64,000 bases of DNA from Brachybacterium phenoliresistens. GTDB lineage: Bacteria > Actinomycetota > Actinomycetes > Actinomycetales > Dermabacteraceae. Location: positions 108,650-172,649 of the forward strand of contig NZ_KK069996.1 in NCBI RefSeq assembly GCF_000576425.1, in the 5' to 3' direction. Under the pieces are notes generated by a model, which did not search any database, had not been told where the DNA came from, and worked only from the letters and a program-made list of their open reading frames with translations. The position numbers and the translations under genes were made by a program. Below are positions 10,152-18,392 of this stretch, piece after piece (the stretch's first letter is position 1; every line of letters begins with the position of its first letter).

Positions 10152-11645
10152 ATGCCCAGCCTCGCGAAGTTCCTCTCCGACTCCACCGGTTCCCTCTCCG
10201 CCGCCGCCGAGTGGCTGCAGCTCCTGGTGGGGGACTGGAACCTTGTGGCGGACCTGCTGCGCTCGGATCTGGTGCTGTGGATCGAGCGGGAGGGCGAGGT
10301 CCTCGCCATCGCCCACTGCCGTCCCGCGACCGGCCAGTCCGTCTACTACGACGATCCCGTCGGCAGCCCCGCCCCCGAGGACATCGCCGGCGACATCTCG
10401 CAGCTGCTGGCGGGCCATCCCGTCGACCGCACGGCCCGCGCCGTGCAGCGCGAGGACCGCCCCGCCCGGGTGCGCCTGACGCCGGTGCGCAAGGAGGGGA
10501 AGCTGCTGGCCGCCGTCACGGTGGAGACCTCCGCGCAGGAGACCGCGGCCGGCACCGCCGAGGCCCACATGGACGAGCTGGGCCAGCGCCTGCTGCAGAT
10601 GATGGACGCCGGCGCCTACCCGATCGCGGGGGCTCCGATCCCGCCGAGGCGCGGCGCCCCGCGCGTGGGCGACGGGATCGTCCAGCTCGACGAGACGGGG
10701 ACCGTGCAGTGGGCCTCGCCCAATGCGCTCTCGGCCTTCCACCGCTTCGGGGTCGAGGGGGACATGCGCGAGCGCACGCTCGCGGAGCTGAGCACCGAGG
10801 TCATCCAGACCCGTTCCCCGGTGGACGAGTCGCTGCCGCTGGTGCTCATGGGGCGGGCCGCCTGGCGGTCGGACATGCAGGCCCGCGGCGGGACGCTGTC
10901 GCTGCGCGCGGTGCCGCTGACGGAGGCGGGCCGGCGCACCGGCGCGATCGTGCTGGTCCGGGACGTCACCGAGCTGCGCCGTCGCGAGCGGGAGCTCATC
11001 ACCAAGGATGCGACCATCCGCGAGGTCCACCATCGCGTCAAGAACAACCTGCAGACGGTGGCGGCGCTGCTGCGCCTGCAGTCGCGGCGCATGAAGTCGG
11101 AGGAGGCCCGCGACGCCCTCTCCGAGGCCATGCGACGGGTCTCCACCATCGCGCTGGTGCACGAGTCCCTGCTGCAGGGCAGCGAGGAGACCGTGTTCTT
11201 CGACGAGGTGATCGACCGCTGCCTGCGCCTGGCCGTGGACGCCGCGAGCGCCTCGGTGCGCCATGTGGGCGCGCCGGCCGTGGGAGGCAGCCAGGTCGAG
11301 GTGCGCACCTCCAAGGAGGGCAAGGCCGGGGCGGTCCGGGCCGAGGAGGCCACGCCGCTGGCGCTCGTGGTCACCGAGCTCGCCACCAATGCGGTCGAGC
11401 ACGGCCTGTCCGACACCGGCGGGACCCTCACCGTGCGCAGCGAGCGCAAGGGGAGCCATCTGGTCATCTCCATCGAGGACGACGGCGTGGGCATGGGATC
11501 CCGGGGCGCGCCCACCGGTCTGGGCACGAACATCGCCCAGACGCTCGTGCAGGGCGAGCTCGGCGGGACGCTGACCTGGGAGGACCGCAGCGGCGGGGGG
11601 ACCCGGGCCACGGTCGACGTCTACCTCGACCCGATCGGCGTCTGA
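10152..11645 (+). CDS. PdtaS-type sensor histidine kinase
   Basis: The 497-residue soluble kinase has an N-terminal GAF-type region (about 1-150), a PAS-like region (about 180-285), a HisKA_2 dimerisation motif REVHHRVKNNLQTVAALLRLQS with the His pair at 293-294, and a HATPase_c domain (LALVVTELATNAVEHG, DDGVGMG, GLGTNIAQTL). This is the layout of mycobacterial PdtaS, which phosphorylates the RNA-binding antiterminator PdtaR. No PdtaR-like regulator is in the window, so it is an orphan here. It has no membrane segment and presumably senses an intracellular signal. A 14-bp-stem terminator follows. Confidence 0.85.
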   Translation: MPSLAKFLSDSTGSLSAAAEWLQLLVGDWNLVADLLRSDLVLWIEREGEVLAIAHCRPATGQSVYYDDPVGSPAPEDIAGDISQLLAGHPVDRTARAVQREDRPARVRLTPVRKEGKLLAAVTVETSAQETAAGTAEAHMDELGQRLLQMMDAGAYPIAGAPIPPRRGAPRVGDGIVQLDETGTVQWASPNALSAFHRFGVEGDMRERTLAELSTEVIQTRSPVDESLPLVLMGRAAWRSDMQARGGTLSLRAVPLTEAGRRTGAIVLVRDVTELRRRERELITKDATIREVHHRVKNNLQTVAALLRLQSRRMKSEEARDALSEAMRRVSTIALVHESLLQGSEETVFFDEVIDRCLRLAVDAASASVRHVGAPAVGGSQVEVRTSKEGKAGAVRAEEATPLALVVTELATNAVEHGLSDTGGTLTVRSERKGSHLVISIEDDGVGMGSRGAPTGLGTNIAQTLVQGELGGTLTWEDRSGGGTRATVDVYLDPIGV

Positions 11646-11650
11646 CGCGC

Positions 11651-11682
11651 GAGGAGCCCGTCGCGACGGCGACGGGCTCCTC
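11651..11682. terminator. Terminator between pdtaS-like gene and whiB
   Basis: GAGGAGCCCGTCGC (11651-11664) pairs with GCGACGGGCTCCTC (11669-11682) around a 4-nt loop, between convergent genes. Confidence 0.85.
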
Positions 11683-11745
11683 GGAAGTCGAGCAGATCGG
11701 CCGCGGACCCGAGGGGGCGGGGCGACGGCCGCGGTGCGGCGGGTC

Positions 11746-11994
11746 TCAGCCTGCGCGGCGGGCGCGGGCGTTGCGGCGCTTGAGGGAGCGGCGCTCGTCC
11801 TCGGACAGACCACCCCAGACACCCGAGTCCTGACCGGTCTCCAGGGCGAACTTCAGGCACGCCGTCATGACGTCGCAGCGCTGGCACACCGCCTTCGCCT
11901 CCTGGATCTGCGTGATCGCCGGCCCGGTGTTCCCGATCGGGAAGAACAGCTCGGGATCCTGCGTGAGGCACTCTGCGCGGTGGCGCCAGTCCAT
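11746..11994 (-). CDS. WhiB-family [4Fe-4S] transcriptional regulator (WhiB1-like)
   Basis: The 82-residue protein has the four cluster-binding cysteines (C9, C37, C40, C46; pattern C-x27-C-x2-C-x5-C), the GVWGG turn (about 58-62) and a basic C-terminal tail (SLKRRNARARRAG). It most resembles WhiB1, which binds the primary sigma factor and senses nitric oxide. I chose the inner ATG 11994 (MDWRHRAECL); a 52-residue longer frame would put the protein over its own promoter. A long leader of about 150 nt and a dyad at the promoter suggest regulation. Confidence 0.93.
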   Translation of the reverse strand: MDWRHRAECLTQDPELFFPIGNTGPAITQIQEAKAVCQRCDVMTACLKFALETGQDSGVWGGLSEDERRSLKRRNARARRAG

Positions 11995-12148
11995 CGTCAC
12001 TCTCTCTTTCCGGATCACCCCGCCGCACCCGGAGGATGCGGCACGGTGGTGCTCTCGCCCGCTGTTCGGGCGATGTTCGTGGGACGGCCTCTTCGTGCCG
12101 CGGCCGGAGCGTGAGATGCCCTCCGGGGCGCGAAGGCGGGCTGATTCC

Positions 12149-12177
12149 ATTGTTGCGGGGTGACCCGGTGGTCACAA
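12149..12177 (-). promoter_or_regulatory. Candidate whiB promoter with overlapping dyad
   Basis: On the minus strand TTGTGA (12177-12172), a 17-bp spacer and AACAAT (12154-12149) form a plausible promoter. The palindrome GTGACC-CGGT-GGTCAC (12160-12175) covers the spacer and -35, as a repressor or CRP-like operator would, but its GTGA-N8-TCAC spacing is not the N6 of CRP. Confidence 0.4.
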
Positions 12178-12266
12178 GGGGATGCGCAGGTCAGGTGGGT
12201 GGCACTTCCCACAGCCCAGAGCCTTGCGTCGAAACGTCCGATACGGGCGTCCTGGTCGGCGGGCGA

Positions 12267-12272
12267 TACAGT
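12267..12272 (+). promoter_or_regulatory. -10 box, probable leaderless start
   Basis: TACAGT followed by six bases and the ATG at 12279. Confidence 0.65.
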
Positions 12273-12278
12273 GCTGGC

Positions 12279-12779
12279 ATGACGACGTCCGAGCCCGCGC
12301 AGGGCGCCCCGGGACGCCCGGGTGCGGCCCGTCCCGACCGCCCCGAGGCGCCCGCCCTGCTCGGGACCCGCCGCGCGGCGGCCGCGCTCCTGGCCCTGGA
12401 GGGCCTCGCCCTGCTGGGCGTGGCGACCTTCGCCTTCGCGGTGATCGCCCGCGTCCCCGAGGGCGGACGGTTCGGCACCGGGCTGGGGATCTTCGTCATC
12501 GCCTTCGCCCTGGCCGTGTTCGCCGCGGCCCGATCGATCCTGGCCCGCACCCGCTTCGGCGTCGGCTACGGCATCACCTGGCAGCTGTTCCAGGCCCTGG
12601 TGGGCGCCAGCCTGCTCACCGCCGGTCTGATCCCCGAGGGGTTCGCGGCGATCGCCGTCGCCGTCGCGACCTTCGTGCTTCTCACCCGGATCGCCCGGGC
12701 CACCCCTCTGCCCCACGATCTCGCCGCCGCGGCGGAGGACCGCCGCGACGGCACCGGCCCCTCGCGCCCGCGGCGCTGA
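12279..12779 (+). CDS. Small four-helix membrane protein of unknown function
   Basis: The 166-residue product has a Pro/Ala-rich cytosolic-looking N-terminus (about 1-30), four hydrophobic segments (around residues 33-55, 66-85, 95-115 and 122-137) and a charged tail. I do not recognise a named family; similar small membrane proteins are common in actinomycetes. It is divergent from whiB and convergent with the ABC permease, so it appears to be a monocistronic gene. Confidence 0.65.
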   Translation: MTTSEPAQGAPGRPGAARPDRPEAPALLGTRRAAAALLALEGLALLGVATFAFAVIARVPEGGRFGTGLGIFVIAFALAVFAAARSILARTRFGVGYGITWQLFQALVGASLLTAGLIPEGFAAIAVAVATFVLLTRIARATPLPHDLAAAAEDRRDGTGPSRPRR

Positions 12780-12822
12780 CGCCGGGGGCGGAGGAGCCGG
12801 AGGACGTCCGCGACCTGGGGGA

Positions 12823-15366
12823 TCAGGACTCGGCCGCGGCCAGGGCCTGTGCGGGAGCCGTCGAGGCGGCGCGACGGGCCGGCAGCACCGAGGCGATCAG
12901 TCCCGCCGCGAGGGTCAGCACGATCACCGTCAGGACCTGCACCCAGGGCACGGTGACGACGGTCGGGAAGGTCGAGCCGAAGATCGCCATGATCCCCGTG
13001 GTGCCGTAGAGCATCCCCAGGGCCACGCCCAGCACCGCGCCGATCACCGCGAGCAGCAGGCCCTCCCAGGCGAGCATGGAACGCATCTGGGCGCGGGTGG
13101 TGCCCAGCGCCCGCAGCAGCGCGTTCTCGCCGGTGCGCTCGACCACGCCGAGGCTCAGCGTGTTGGCCACGCCGACCAGGGCCACGAGCACGGCGACCGC
13201 GAGCAGGCCCAGGGTGATCGCCAGCAGCACGCCGAGGATCTGCCCGTACATCTCCCGCTCGACGCCCTCGGCGCTCATGGACGGGTCGGTGAAGCCGCCC
13301 TCCTCGAGCGCATCGCGCAGGTTCAGCAGGATCGTGGTCGAGTCGAGCCCGCCGCGGGCGCTGGCGCCGGGGGCGGCCATGTCCACGAACAGGGCGGTGG
13401 CCGGATCGCCGCCGGCCAGCTGCGCGAAGGTCGCCGGGGTCAGCAGGCTCATCGCGAGGTTGCCGTCGAGCTCGACGGTCACCGGCACGGTGCCGCCGTC
13501 GGCGGCGGGAAGCGTGAGCACCTGCCCGTCGTGCAGCCCGAACTGCTCTGCGCGATCCCCGCCGGTCAGCAGCACGCCGTCGGCCATCTTCGCGGAGATG
13601 TCCCCGCGCACGGCGACGTCGTCGATCTCCTCGGGCGTGGGGCCGTAGACGGTCATCGTGTCGCGGGCGTCGACGTCCAGCTCCGCCGTGGGGACCTCCA
13701 CGGCCTTCTCGATGCCCTGCACCGCCTCGACCTGGGCGACGGCGTCCTGCGGCATCGCCTCGGCCCGGACGACCATGTCGATCGGCTTGCGGTTGTCGAG
13801 ATCGGAGGTCAGCGAGACCTCCGCGGTGTGGGCGCCCACCGCCATCATGGTCATGAGGGTGGTGCCGATCAGGAGCGCGGAGATCGTCGCCGCGCTGCGG
13901 CGGGGGTGGCGCAGCGTGTTGGCCGCGGCCACCGTGGCAGGGACCCCGCCCAGGCGCCGCACCACGCGGCCGATGAGGGAGGTCGCGATCGGGGTGAGCA
14001 CGACCAGGCCCACGAGCGCGGCCACGAAGCTGACGACGCCGCCGGCGATGGCCAGCAGCAGCCCCGGGCCCGTGGTCCCGGCCAGGGAGATGCCGGTCCC
14101 GGCCAGCAGCATGCCGACGCCGGCGACGAACGCGGCCGCGGAGCCGACGGCGCGCAGCCGCCCGGCCCCTCGGGAGCTCGCCTCGACGGGGCGCAGCGCC
14201 TCCAGCGGGGCGACCCGGGTCGCCCGGCGCAGCGGGGAGACCCCGGCGAAGACGGTCACCAGCACCCCGGCGATCAGCGGCAGCGCCACCGACAGCACGC
14301 TGACGGGGACGATGCCGAGGCCCGGGGTGGCCCCCAGCAGGAAGGCCGCGAGCAGGGCCAGCTGGGCCAGGACGTGCCCGAGCAGCAGCCCCGCGACGGA
14401 GCCGACCAGCCCGACGCGCAGCGACTCCCCGCGCACGGTCGCCGTGACCTGCCGGCGGGTGGCGCCGAGGGTGCGCAGCAGGGCGAGGTCGCGGGTGCGC
14501 TGGGCGAGGGTGACGGTGAAGGTGTTGCCGACCACCACGGCCGCGGTGAGCAGGGCGATGACGACGAACACGCCGAAGATGGACCCCATGGCGACCATCC
14601 CGGACAGGCCCTGGGACTTCGCCTCGGCGATGGCCTGCTCGGCGGTGACGATCTCGACACCGGCGGTCGAGCCGGAGCGCGCGATCGCCTCGGCATCGGC
14701 CCCCGGGGTGAGGGCGGCATGCCAGGTGTAGGTGCTCGCCGGGAGGTCGCCGCCGGTCAGGACCGGGGCGTTGGCCGCGGTGAGCACGGCCCAGGGCGTG
14801 TCGAAGGCGAACAGGTCCGAGCCGGAGGCCGAGGGAGCGAGGATCCCGGTGACCTCGAGGGACACCTGCTGCTCCTCGCCCTGCGCGTCGTAGGTCTGCG
14901 CGAGGACCGCGTCGCCGACGCCGACCCCGAGGGCCTCCGCCGTCTCCGGGGCGAGCGTGATCTCGTGATCGCCGACGGCCTCGCGGCCCTCGCCGACCGC
15001 GGTGGGGGCCACCTCCTGCGGCGGGAGCGTGCGCAGCTCGACGAAGCGGGGAGATCCTCCCGGCGCCGCGGACCGCAGCTCCGTGTAGTACGAGGCGACC
15101 GGCCACATGGCCGCGACGTCCCGGAGCGCGGGGGCGGGCGGGGCGCTGACGGTGCCGTCGGCGTTCTCGACCGGCTCCGCGCCGCCGGTGTCGATGACCA
15201 GATCGGCGCCGCGGTAGGTCGACTCGGCGCTCTGGTCCAGGGACGCGGTCATGAGGTTGCCCGCCAGCACGAGCACGGCGACGAACGCGGTGGACAGGGC
15301 GATGGTGACGATGGCGGCGACATGGCGCCGCACCGGGGTGATGCGGGGACGTGCGGGCCGGCTCAT
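12823..15366 (-). CDS. ABC transporter permease with two FtsX-like modules (MacB/LolC superfamily)
   Basis: The 847-residue product has an N-terminal membrane helix (HVAAIVTIALSTAFVAVLVLAG as a pattern near residue 15-37), a large extracytoplasmic domain, three more helices, a second anchored extracytoplasmic domain and a final FtsX module. Such type VII ABC permeases export lipids or peptides or sense antibiotics rather than importing nutrients. The start overlaps the stop of the ATPase gene (ATGA). With the NarL-type kinase and regulator just upstream on the same strand, a self-regulated stress or antimicrobial-peptide exporter is likely; the substrate cannot be read from sequence. Confidence 0.85.
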   Translation of the reverse strand: MSRPARPRITPVRRHVAAIVTIALSTAFVAVLVLAGNLMTASLDQSAESTYRGADLVIDTGGAEPVENADGTVSAPPAPALRDVAAMWPVASYYTELRSAAPGGSPRFVELRTLPPQEVAPTAVGEGREAVGDHEITLAPETAEALGVGVGDAVLAQTYDAQGEEQQVSLEVTGILAPSASGSDLFAFDTPWAVLTAANAPVLTGGDLPASTYTWHAALTPGADAEAIARSGSTAGVEIVTAEQAIAEAKSQGLSGMVAMGSIFGVFVVIALLTAAVVVGNTFTVTLAQRTRDLALLRTLGATRRQVTATVRGESLRVGLVGSVAGLLLGHVLAQLALLAAFLLGATPGLGIVPVSVLSVALPLIAGVLVTVFAGVSPLRRATRVAPLEALRPVEASSRGAGRLRAVGSAAAFVAGVGMLLAGTGISLAGTTGPGLLLAIAGGVVSFVAALVGLVVLTPIATSLIGRVVRRLGGVPATVAAANTLRHPRRSAATISALLIGTTLMTMMAVGAHTAEVSLTSDLDNRKPIDMVVRAEAMPQDAVAQVEAVQGIEKAVEVPTAELDVDARDTMTVYGPTPEEIDDVAVRGDISAKMADGVLLTGGDRAEQFGLHDGQVLTLPAADGGTVPVTVELDGNLAMSLLTPATFAQLAGGDPATALFVDMAAPGASARGGLDSTTILLNLRDALEEGGFTDPSMSAEGVEREMYGQILGVLLAITLGLLAVAVLVALVGVANTLSLGVVERTGENALLRALGTTRAQMRSMLAWEGLLLAVIGAVLGVALGMLYGTTGIMAIFGSTFPTVVTVPWVQVLTVIVLTLAAGLIASVLPARRAASTAPAQALAAAES

Positions 15367-16139
15367 CGGGCGCCCCCGGCGGCGGGCACGGAGGCGGCGC
15401 GGGCGGCGGAGGGCCCGAAGGGTCCCTGCTCGTCGCTGGCGATGCGGCCGTCGGCGAGGGTGACGATGCGGTCGGCGCGCTCTGCCGCGTCGCGCTCGTG
15501 GGTGACCATGACGACCGTCTGGCCGAACTGGTCGACCGAGAGCCGCAGGAAGTCCAGGACCTCCTCCGTGGTGCGGGAGTCGAGGTTTCCGGTGGGCTCG
15601 TCGGCGAAGATCACCGCGGGCGAGCCGATCAGGGCACGGGCGATCGCCACCCGCTGGACCTGCCCGCCGGAGAGCTGGGAGGGCAGATGGTCCAGGCGGT
15701 CGGCGATGCCGAAGGCGGAGGTGATGGTGTCCAGCCAGGCGCGGTCCGCGCGGGCGCCGGCGAGGTCCAGCGGCAGCAGGATGTTCTGCTCGGCGGTCAG
15801 CATCGGCAGCAGGTTGAAGGACTGGAACACGAAGCCGATCCGGTCGCGGCGCAGCCGCGTGAGCGCGTCGTCGTCCAGGGCGGTGAGCTCGGTGCCCTCC
15901 AGCTCGATGCTGCCGGAGGTCACGGCATCCAGCCCCGCGAGCACGTGCAGCAGGGTCGACTTCCCGGAGCCGGAGGGGCCCATGATCGCCGTGAACGCCC
16001 CGCGCTGCAGGTCGAGGTCCACCCCGTCCAGGGCGAGCACCTGCGAGGTGCCGCTGCCGTAGGTGCGGCGCAGGTCGCGGGCGCGCAGGGCGGGCCCCTG
16101 CGCGGGGGACGAGGAGGGGGAGGCGGGAGAGGATGACAT
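15363..16139 (-). CDS. ABC transporter ATP-binding protein (MacB/LolD type)
   Basis: The 258-residue product carries Walker A GPSGSGKST, Q-loop, signature LSGGQVQRVAIARAL, Walker B VIFADEPTGNLD and the switch His in VTHERDAAERADR. It powers the adjacent FtsX-type permease. I chose ATG 16139 (MSSSPASPS) because the longer frame begins in the intergenic promoter; AAGGAA lies about 10 nt upstream. It overlaps the permease start by 4 nt. Confidence 0.92.
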   Translation of the reverse strand: MSSSPASPSSSPAQGPALRARDLRRTYGSGTSQVLALDGVDLDLQRGAFTAIMGPSGSGKSTLLHVLAGLDAVTSGSIELEGTELTALDDDALTRLRRDRIGFVFQSFNLLPMLTAEQNILLPLDLAGARADRAWLDTITSAFGIADRLDHLPSQLSGGQVQRVAIARALIGSPAVIFADEPTGNLDSRTTEEVLDFLRLSVDQFGQTVVMVTHERDAAERADRIVTLADGRIASDEQGPFGPSAARAASVPAAGGAR

Positions 16140-16268
16140 GGAGGTTCGTTCCTTCGCTGGTGGACTGTTCCCCCTCAGCCTCCGCCATGCCGGGCCCCGC
16201 GCACATCGGCGCGAGGTCGTGAGGCCGCGGCGGGACATGAGCCCTGAGCAGGAGGGACAGGTCCGCCC

Positions 16269-16274
16269 ACGGTA
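16269..16274 (-). promoter_or_regulatory. Candidate -10 of the ABC transporter operon
   Basis: Minus-strand TACCGT immediately downstream (in transcription direction) of the six 14-bp repeats; leader to the ATPase start about 123 nt. No clear -35, so the repeats may substitute as activator sites. Confidence 0.35.
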
Positions 16275-16282
16275 TGACGCGG

Positions 16283-16366
16283 GATCATCCGCCCACGATC
16301 ACCCGCGCGGGATCGCCAGCGCGGGATCGCTCGCCCCGGATCGCCCGCCCGGGATCACTCGCCCGG
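16283..16366. repeat. Six tandem 14-bp GATC repeats
   Basis: GATC occurs at 16283, 16297, 16311, 16325, 16339 and 16353, exactly 14 bp apart; units share the pattern GATC-R-C-Y-CGC-S-CGG with a few substitutions. The last unit contains the stop codon of the response regulator. The array fills the gap between the regulator gene and the ABC operon. Confidence 0.85.
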
Positions 16367-17044
16367 GCGCACCAGCCCCGTCTCGAAGGCCGTGATCACC
16401 GCATGCACCCGGTCGCGGGCGCCGAGCTTGGACAGCACCCGGCCCACGTGCGTCTTCACGGTCGCCTCGGCCACGAACAGCTCCGCCCCGATCTCCGTGT
16501 TGGACAGCCCCTTGGCCATGAGGGTGAGGACCTCCCGCTCCCGGTCGGTGAGGGAGTCCAGCACGGCCGTGGACCGGGTCGCGGACGGGACGGCGGAGAC
16601 CATCTGCTCCATCAGGCGCCGCGTGGCCGAGGGCGCGATCACCGCATCCCCGCGATGGACGGTCCGGATGGCGCTGAGCAGCTCCTCCGGCTGGGAGTCC
16701 TTGAGCATGAAGCCGCTGGCCCCGGCGCGGATCGCGGCGACGACGTAGTCGTCCAGGTCGAAGGTGGTCAGCACGATGATCCGCGGGGCGCGATCCGCGG
16801 GGGCGCGGGAGAGGATCTGCCGGGTCGCCTCGATGCCGTCCATCCGCGGCATGCGCACGTCCATGAGGACCACGTCGACCATCCGGGAGGCGAGGGAGTC
16901 CACGGCGGCGGCCCCGTCGTCGGCCTGGAGGACGACCTCGAGGTCGGGCTGGGAGTCGATGACCATCGCGAAGCCGGCGCGCACCAGCGGCTGGTCGTCG
17001 ACGAGGGCGATGCGCAGCGGCAGGGAGGTCTCGGGCGTGGTCAT
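16355..17044 (-). CDS. NarL/LuxR-family response regulator
   Basis: The 229-residue product has a receiver domain with the acidic pair DD (16-17), phospho-acceptor D62 (VVLMDVRMPRMDG) and a C-terminal LuxR HTH (LTDREREVLTLMAKGLSNTE, VKTHVGRVLSKL). Its ATG overlaps the stop of the kinase gene (ATGA), so they form a coupled pair. Located just upstream of the ABC operon on the same strand, it likely controls that operon. Confidence 0.93.
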   Translation of the reverse strand: MTTPETSLPLRIALVDDQPLVRAGFAMVIDSQPDLEVVLQADDGAAAVDSLASRMVDVVLMDVRMPRMDGIEATRQILSRAPADRAPRIIVLTTFDLDDYVVAAIRAGASGFMLKDSQPEELLSAIRTVHRGDAVIAPSATRRLMEQMVSAVPSATRSTAVLDSLTDREREVLTLMAKGLSNTEIGAELFVAEATVKTHVGRVLSKLGARDRVHAVITAFETGLVRPGE

Positions 17045-18324
17045 CGGGCGGTCCTTCCGGGGACGGGGGCATCGGGTCGCAGGGGGATGCGTGCGCTCAC
17101 ACGGTAGCCGCCGCCGGGCAGCGGGCCGGTCTGCAGCTCGCCCTGGAAGGCGGCGATGCGCTCGCGCATGCCGGTCAGGCCGTGGCCCTGGCCGTCGGAG
17201 GCCGGGTCGTGGCCCCGGCCGTCGTCGAGCACGTCCAGGCGCAGCAGGTCGCCGGTGCGGGCCAGCTCCACGCGCACGCTCGCGGCGGGGCCGGCATGCT
17301 TCATCACGTTGGTCAGCGCCTCCTGGACGACGCGGAACACGGTCAGGCCCAGGGCGTGGGGGACCGTGGCGAGGTCGCCGTCACGGCGCAGCTCGACGCG
17401 CACCCCGGCGCTGCGGACCCGGGCGACGAGCTCGTCGAGCATCTCGATGCCGGGCTGCGGGCCGAAGCTCGTCTCCTCGTCCTGGCGCAGCACCCCCAGC
17501 AGGTTGCGCATGTCGGCCAGGGCCGCGCGGCCGGTCGCGCCGATGGTGGACAGCACGTCCTGCGCCTTCTCGGGCTGCTGGGCGGCGATGAACCGGCCGC
17601 CGTCGGCCTGGGCGATGATCACCGACAGCGAATGGGCCACCACGTCGTGCATCTCGCGGGCGATGCGGGCGCGCTCGTCGGCGACGGCCAGGGCCGTGCG
17701 CTGCTCGCGCTGATGCACCTCCTGCGCGGCCCGCTCCCGGGCCAGGCGCAGCTGGTCCACGCGCACGTGCTGGTACCGGCCGATGGCCCAGGTCCCCAGC
17801 ACCGCGACGCAGCCCACGAACAGCGAGACCGCGAAGACGAGGACGATCTCGTACAGCTCCCCGAGCGAGTGCACCGTCACGGCCAGGCTCGCCGCCATGG
17901 CGCCGGCCTGCAGGAGCGCCCCGAAGAAGGCGGCTCCCAGCGCCAGGCGACGGGCGAGGGCGGAGCCGTGCACGGTCGCGCAGAACAGGGCGTAGAAGAT
18001 CATCGCGTCGCCCAGCACGTAGGGCTGTCCCGCGACGAAGTGGAGCACGGCGAGGATGCCGATCACGAGGGTCGCCCCGCCGGTGCGGGTGCGCAGGAAC
18101 GCGCCCGCGGCGACCATCGGGAAGGTCGACAGCAGCCACCATCCCAGCGAGCCGGTCAGGACCGAGAACGCCGCCAGGAACAGCGCGCCGCCCCCGAAGA
18201 CGACCAGGTCCACCCAGCCGGGGTGCTCGACGACCCAGCGGAAGGGGTCGAAACGGGTCCGGGGCGCGGGCCGGAGGTCGGGGCCTCCCGCCCGGGCCGC
18301 GGCGGGGTCGTGCGGTGCGCTCAT
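17041..18324 (-). CDS. NarL-type sensor histidine kinase, membrane-bound
   Basis: The 427-residue product has about five N-terminal membrane segments (residues 38-185) with short loops, a coiled coil, a HisKA_3 motif REMHDVVAHSLSVIIAQADG with the phospho-His near 226, and a HATPase domain (LTVFRVVQEALTNVMKHAG, DDGRGHDP, GHGLTGMRERI). The short extracellular loops resemble intramembrane-sensing kinases that detect envelope stress through a partner ABC transporter. Transcription probably begins on its ATG. Confidence 0.92.
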   Translation of the reverse strand: MSAPHDPAAARAGGPDLRPAPRTRFDPFRWVVEHPGWVDLVVFGGGALFLAAFSVLTGSLGWWLLSTFPMVAAGAFLRTRTGGATLVIGILAVLHFVAGQPYVLGDAMIFYALFCATVHGSALARRLALGAAFFGALLQAGAMAASLAVTVHSLGELYEIVLVFAVSLFVGCVAVLGTWAIGRYQHVRVDQLRLARERAAQEVHQREQRTALAVADERARIAREMHDVVAHSLSVIIAQADGGRFIAAQQPEKAQDVLSTIGATGRAALADMRNLLGVLRQDEETSFGPQPGIEMLDELVARVRSAGVRVELRRDGDLATVPHALGLTVFRVVQEALTNVMKHAGPAASVRVELARTGDLLRLDVLDDGRGHDPASDGQGHGLTGMRERIAAFQGELQTGPLPGGGYRVSARIPLRPDAPVPGRTAR

Positions 18325-18330
18325 GCCTCG

Positions 18331-18336
18331 AGCCTA
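18331..18336 (-). promoter_or_regulatory. -10 box, probable leaderless start of the NarL-type kinase
   Basis: Minus-strand TAGGCT followed by six bases and the ATG at 18324. Confidence 0.65.
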
Positions 18337-18392
18337 GGGATGACGCGGCATGCCGGCGTCCTCCCGTGGTCGGAGCCGGGGTGCGCCATGCG

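Noticed and set aside
12160..12175. CRP site at the whiB promoter
   Set aside because: The half-sites are separated by 8 bp instead of the 6 bp of TGTGA-N6-TCACA; kept only as an unassigned dyad.
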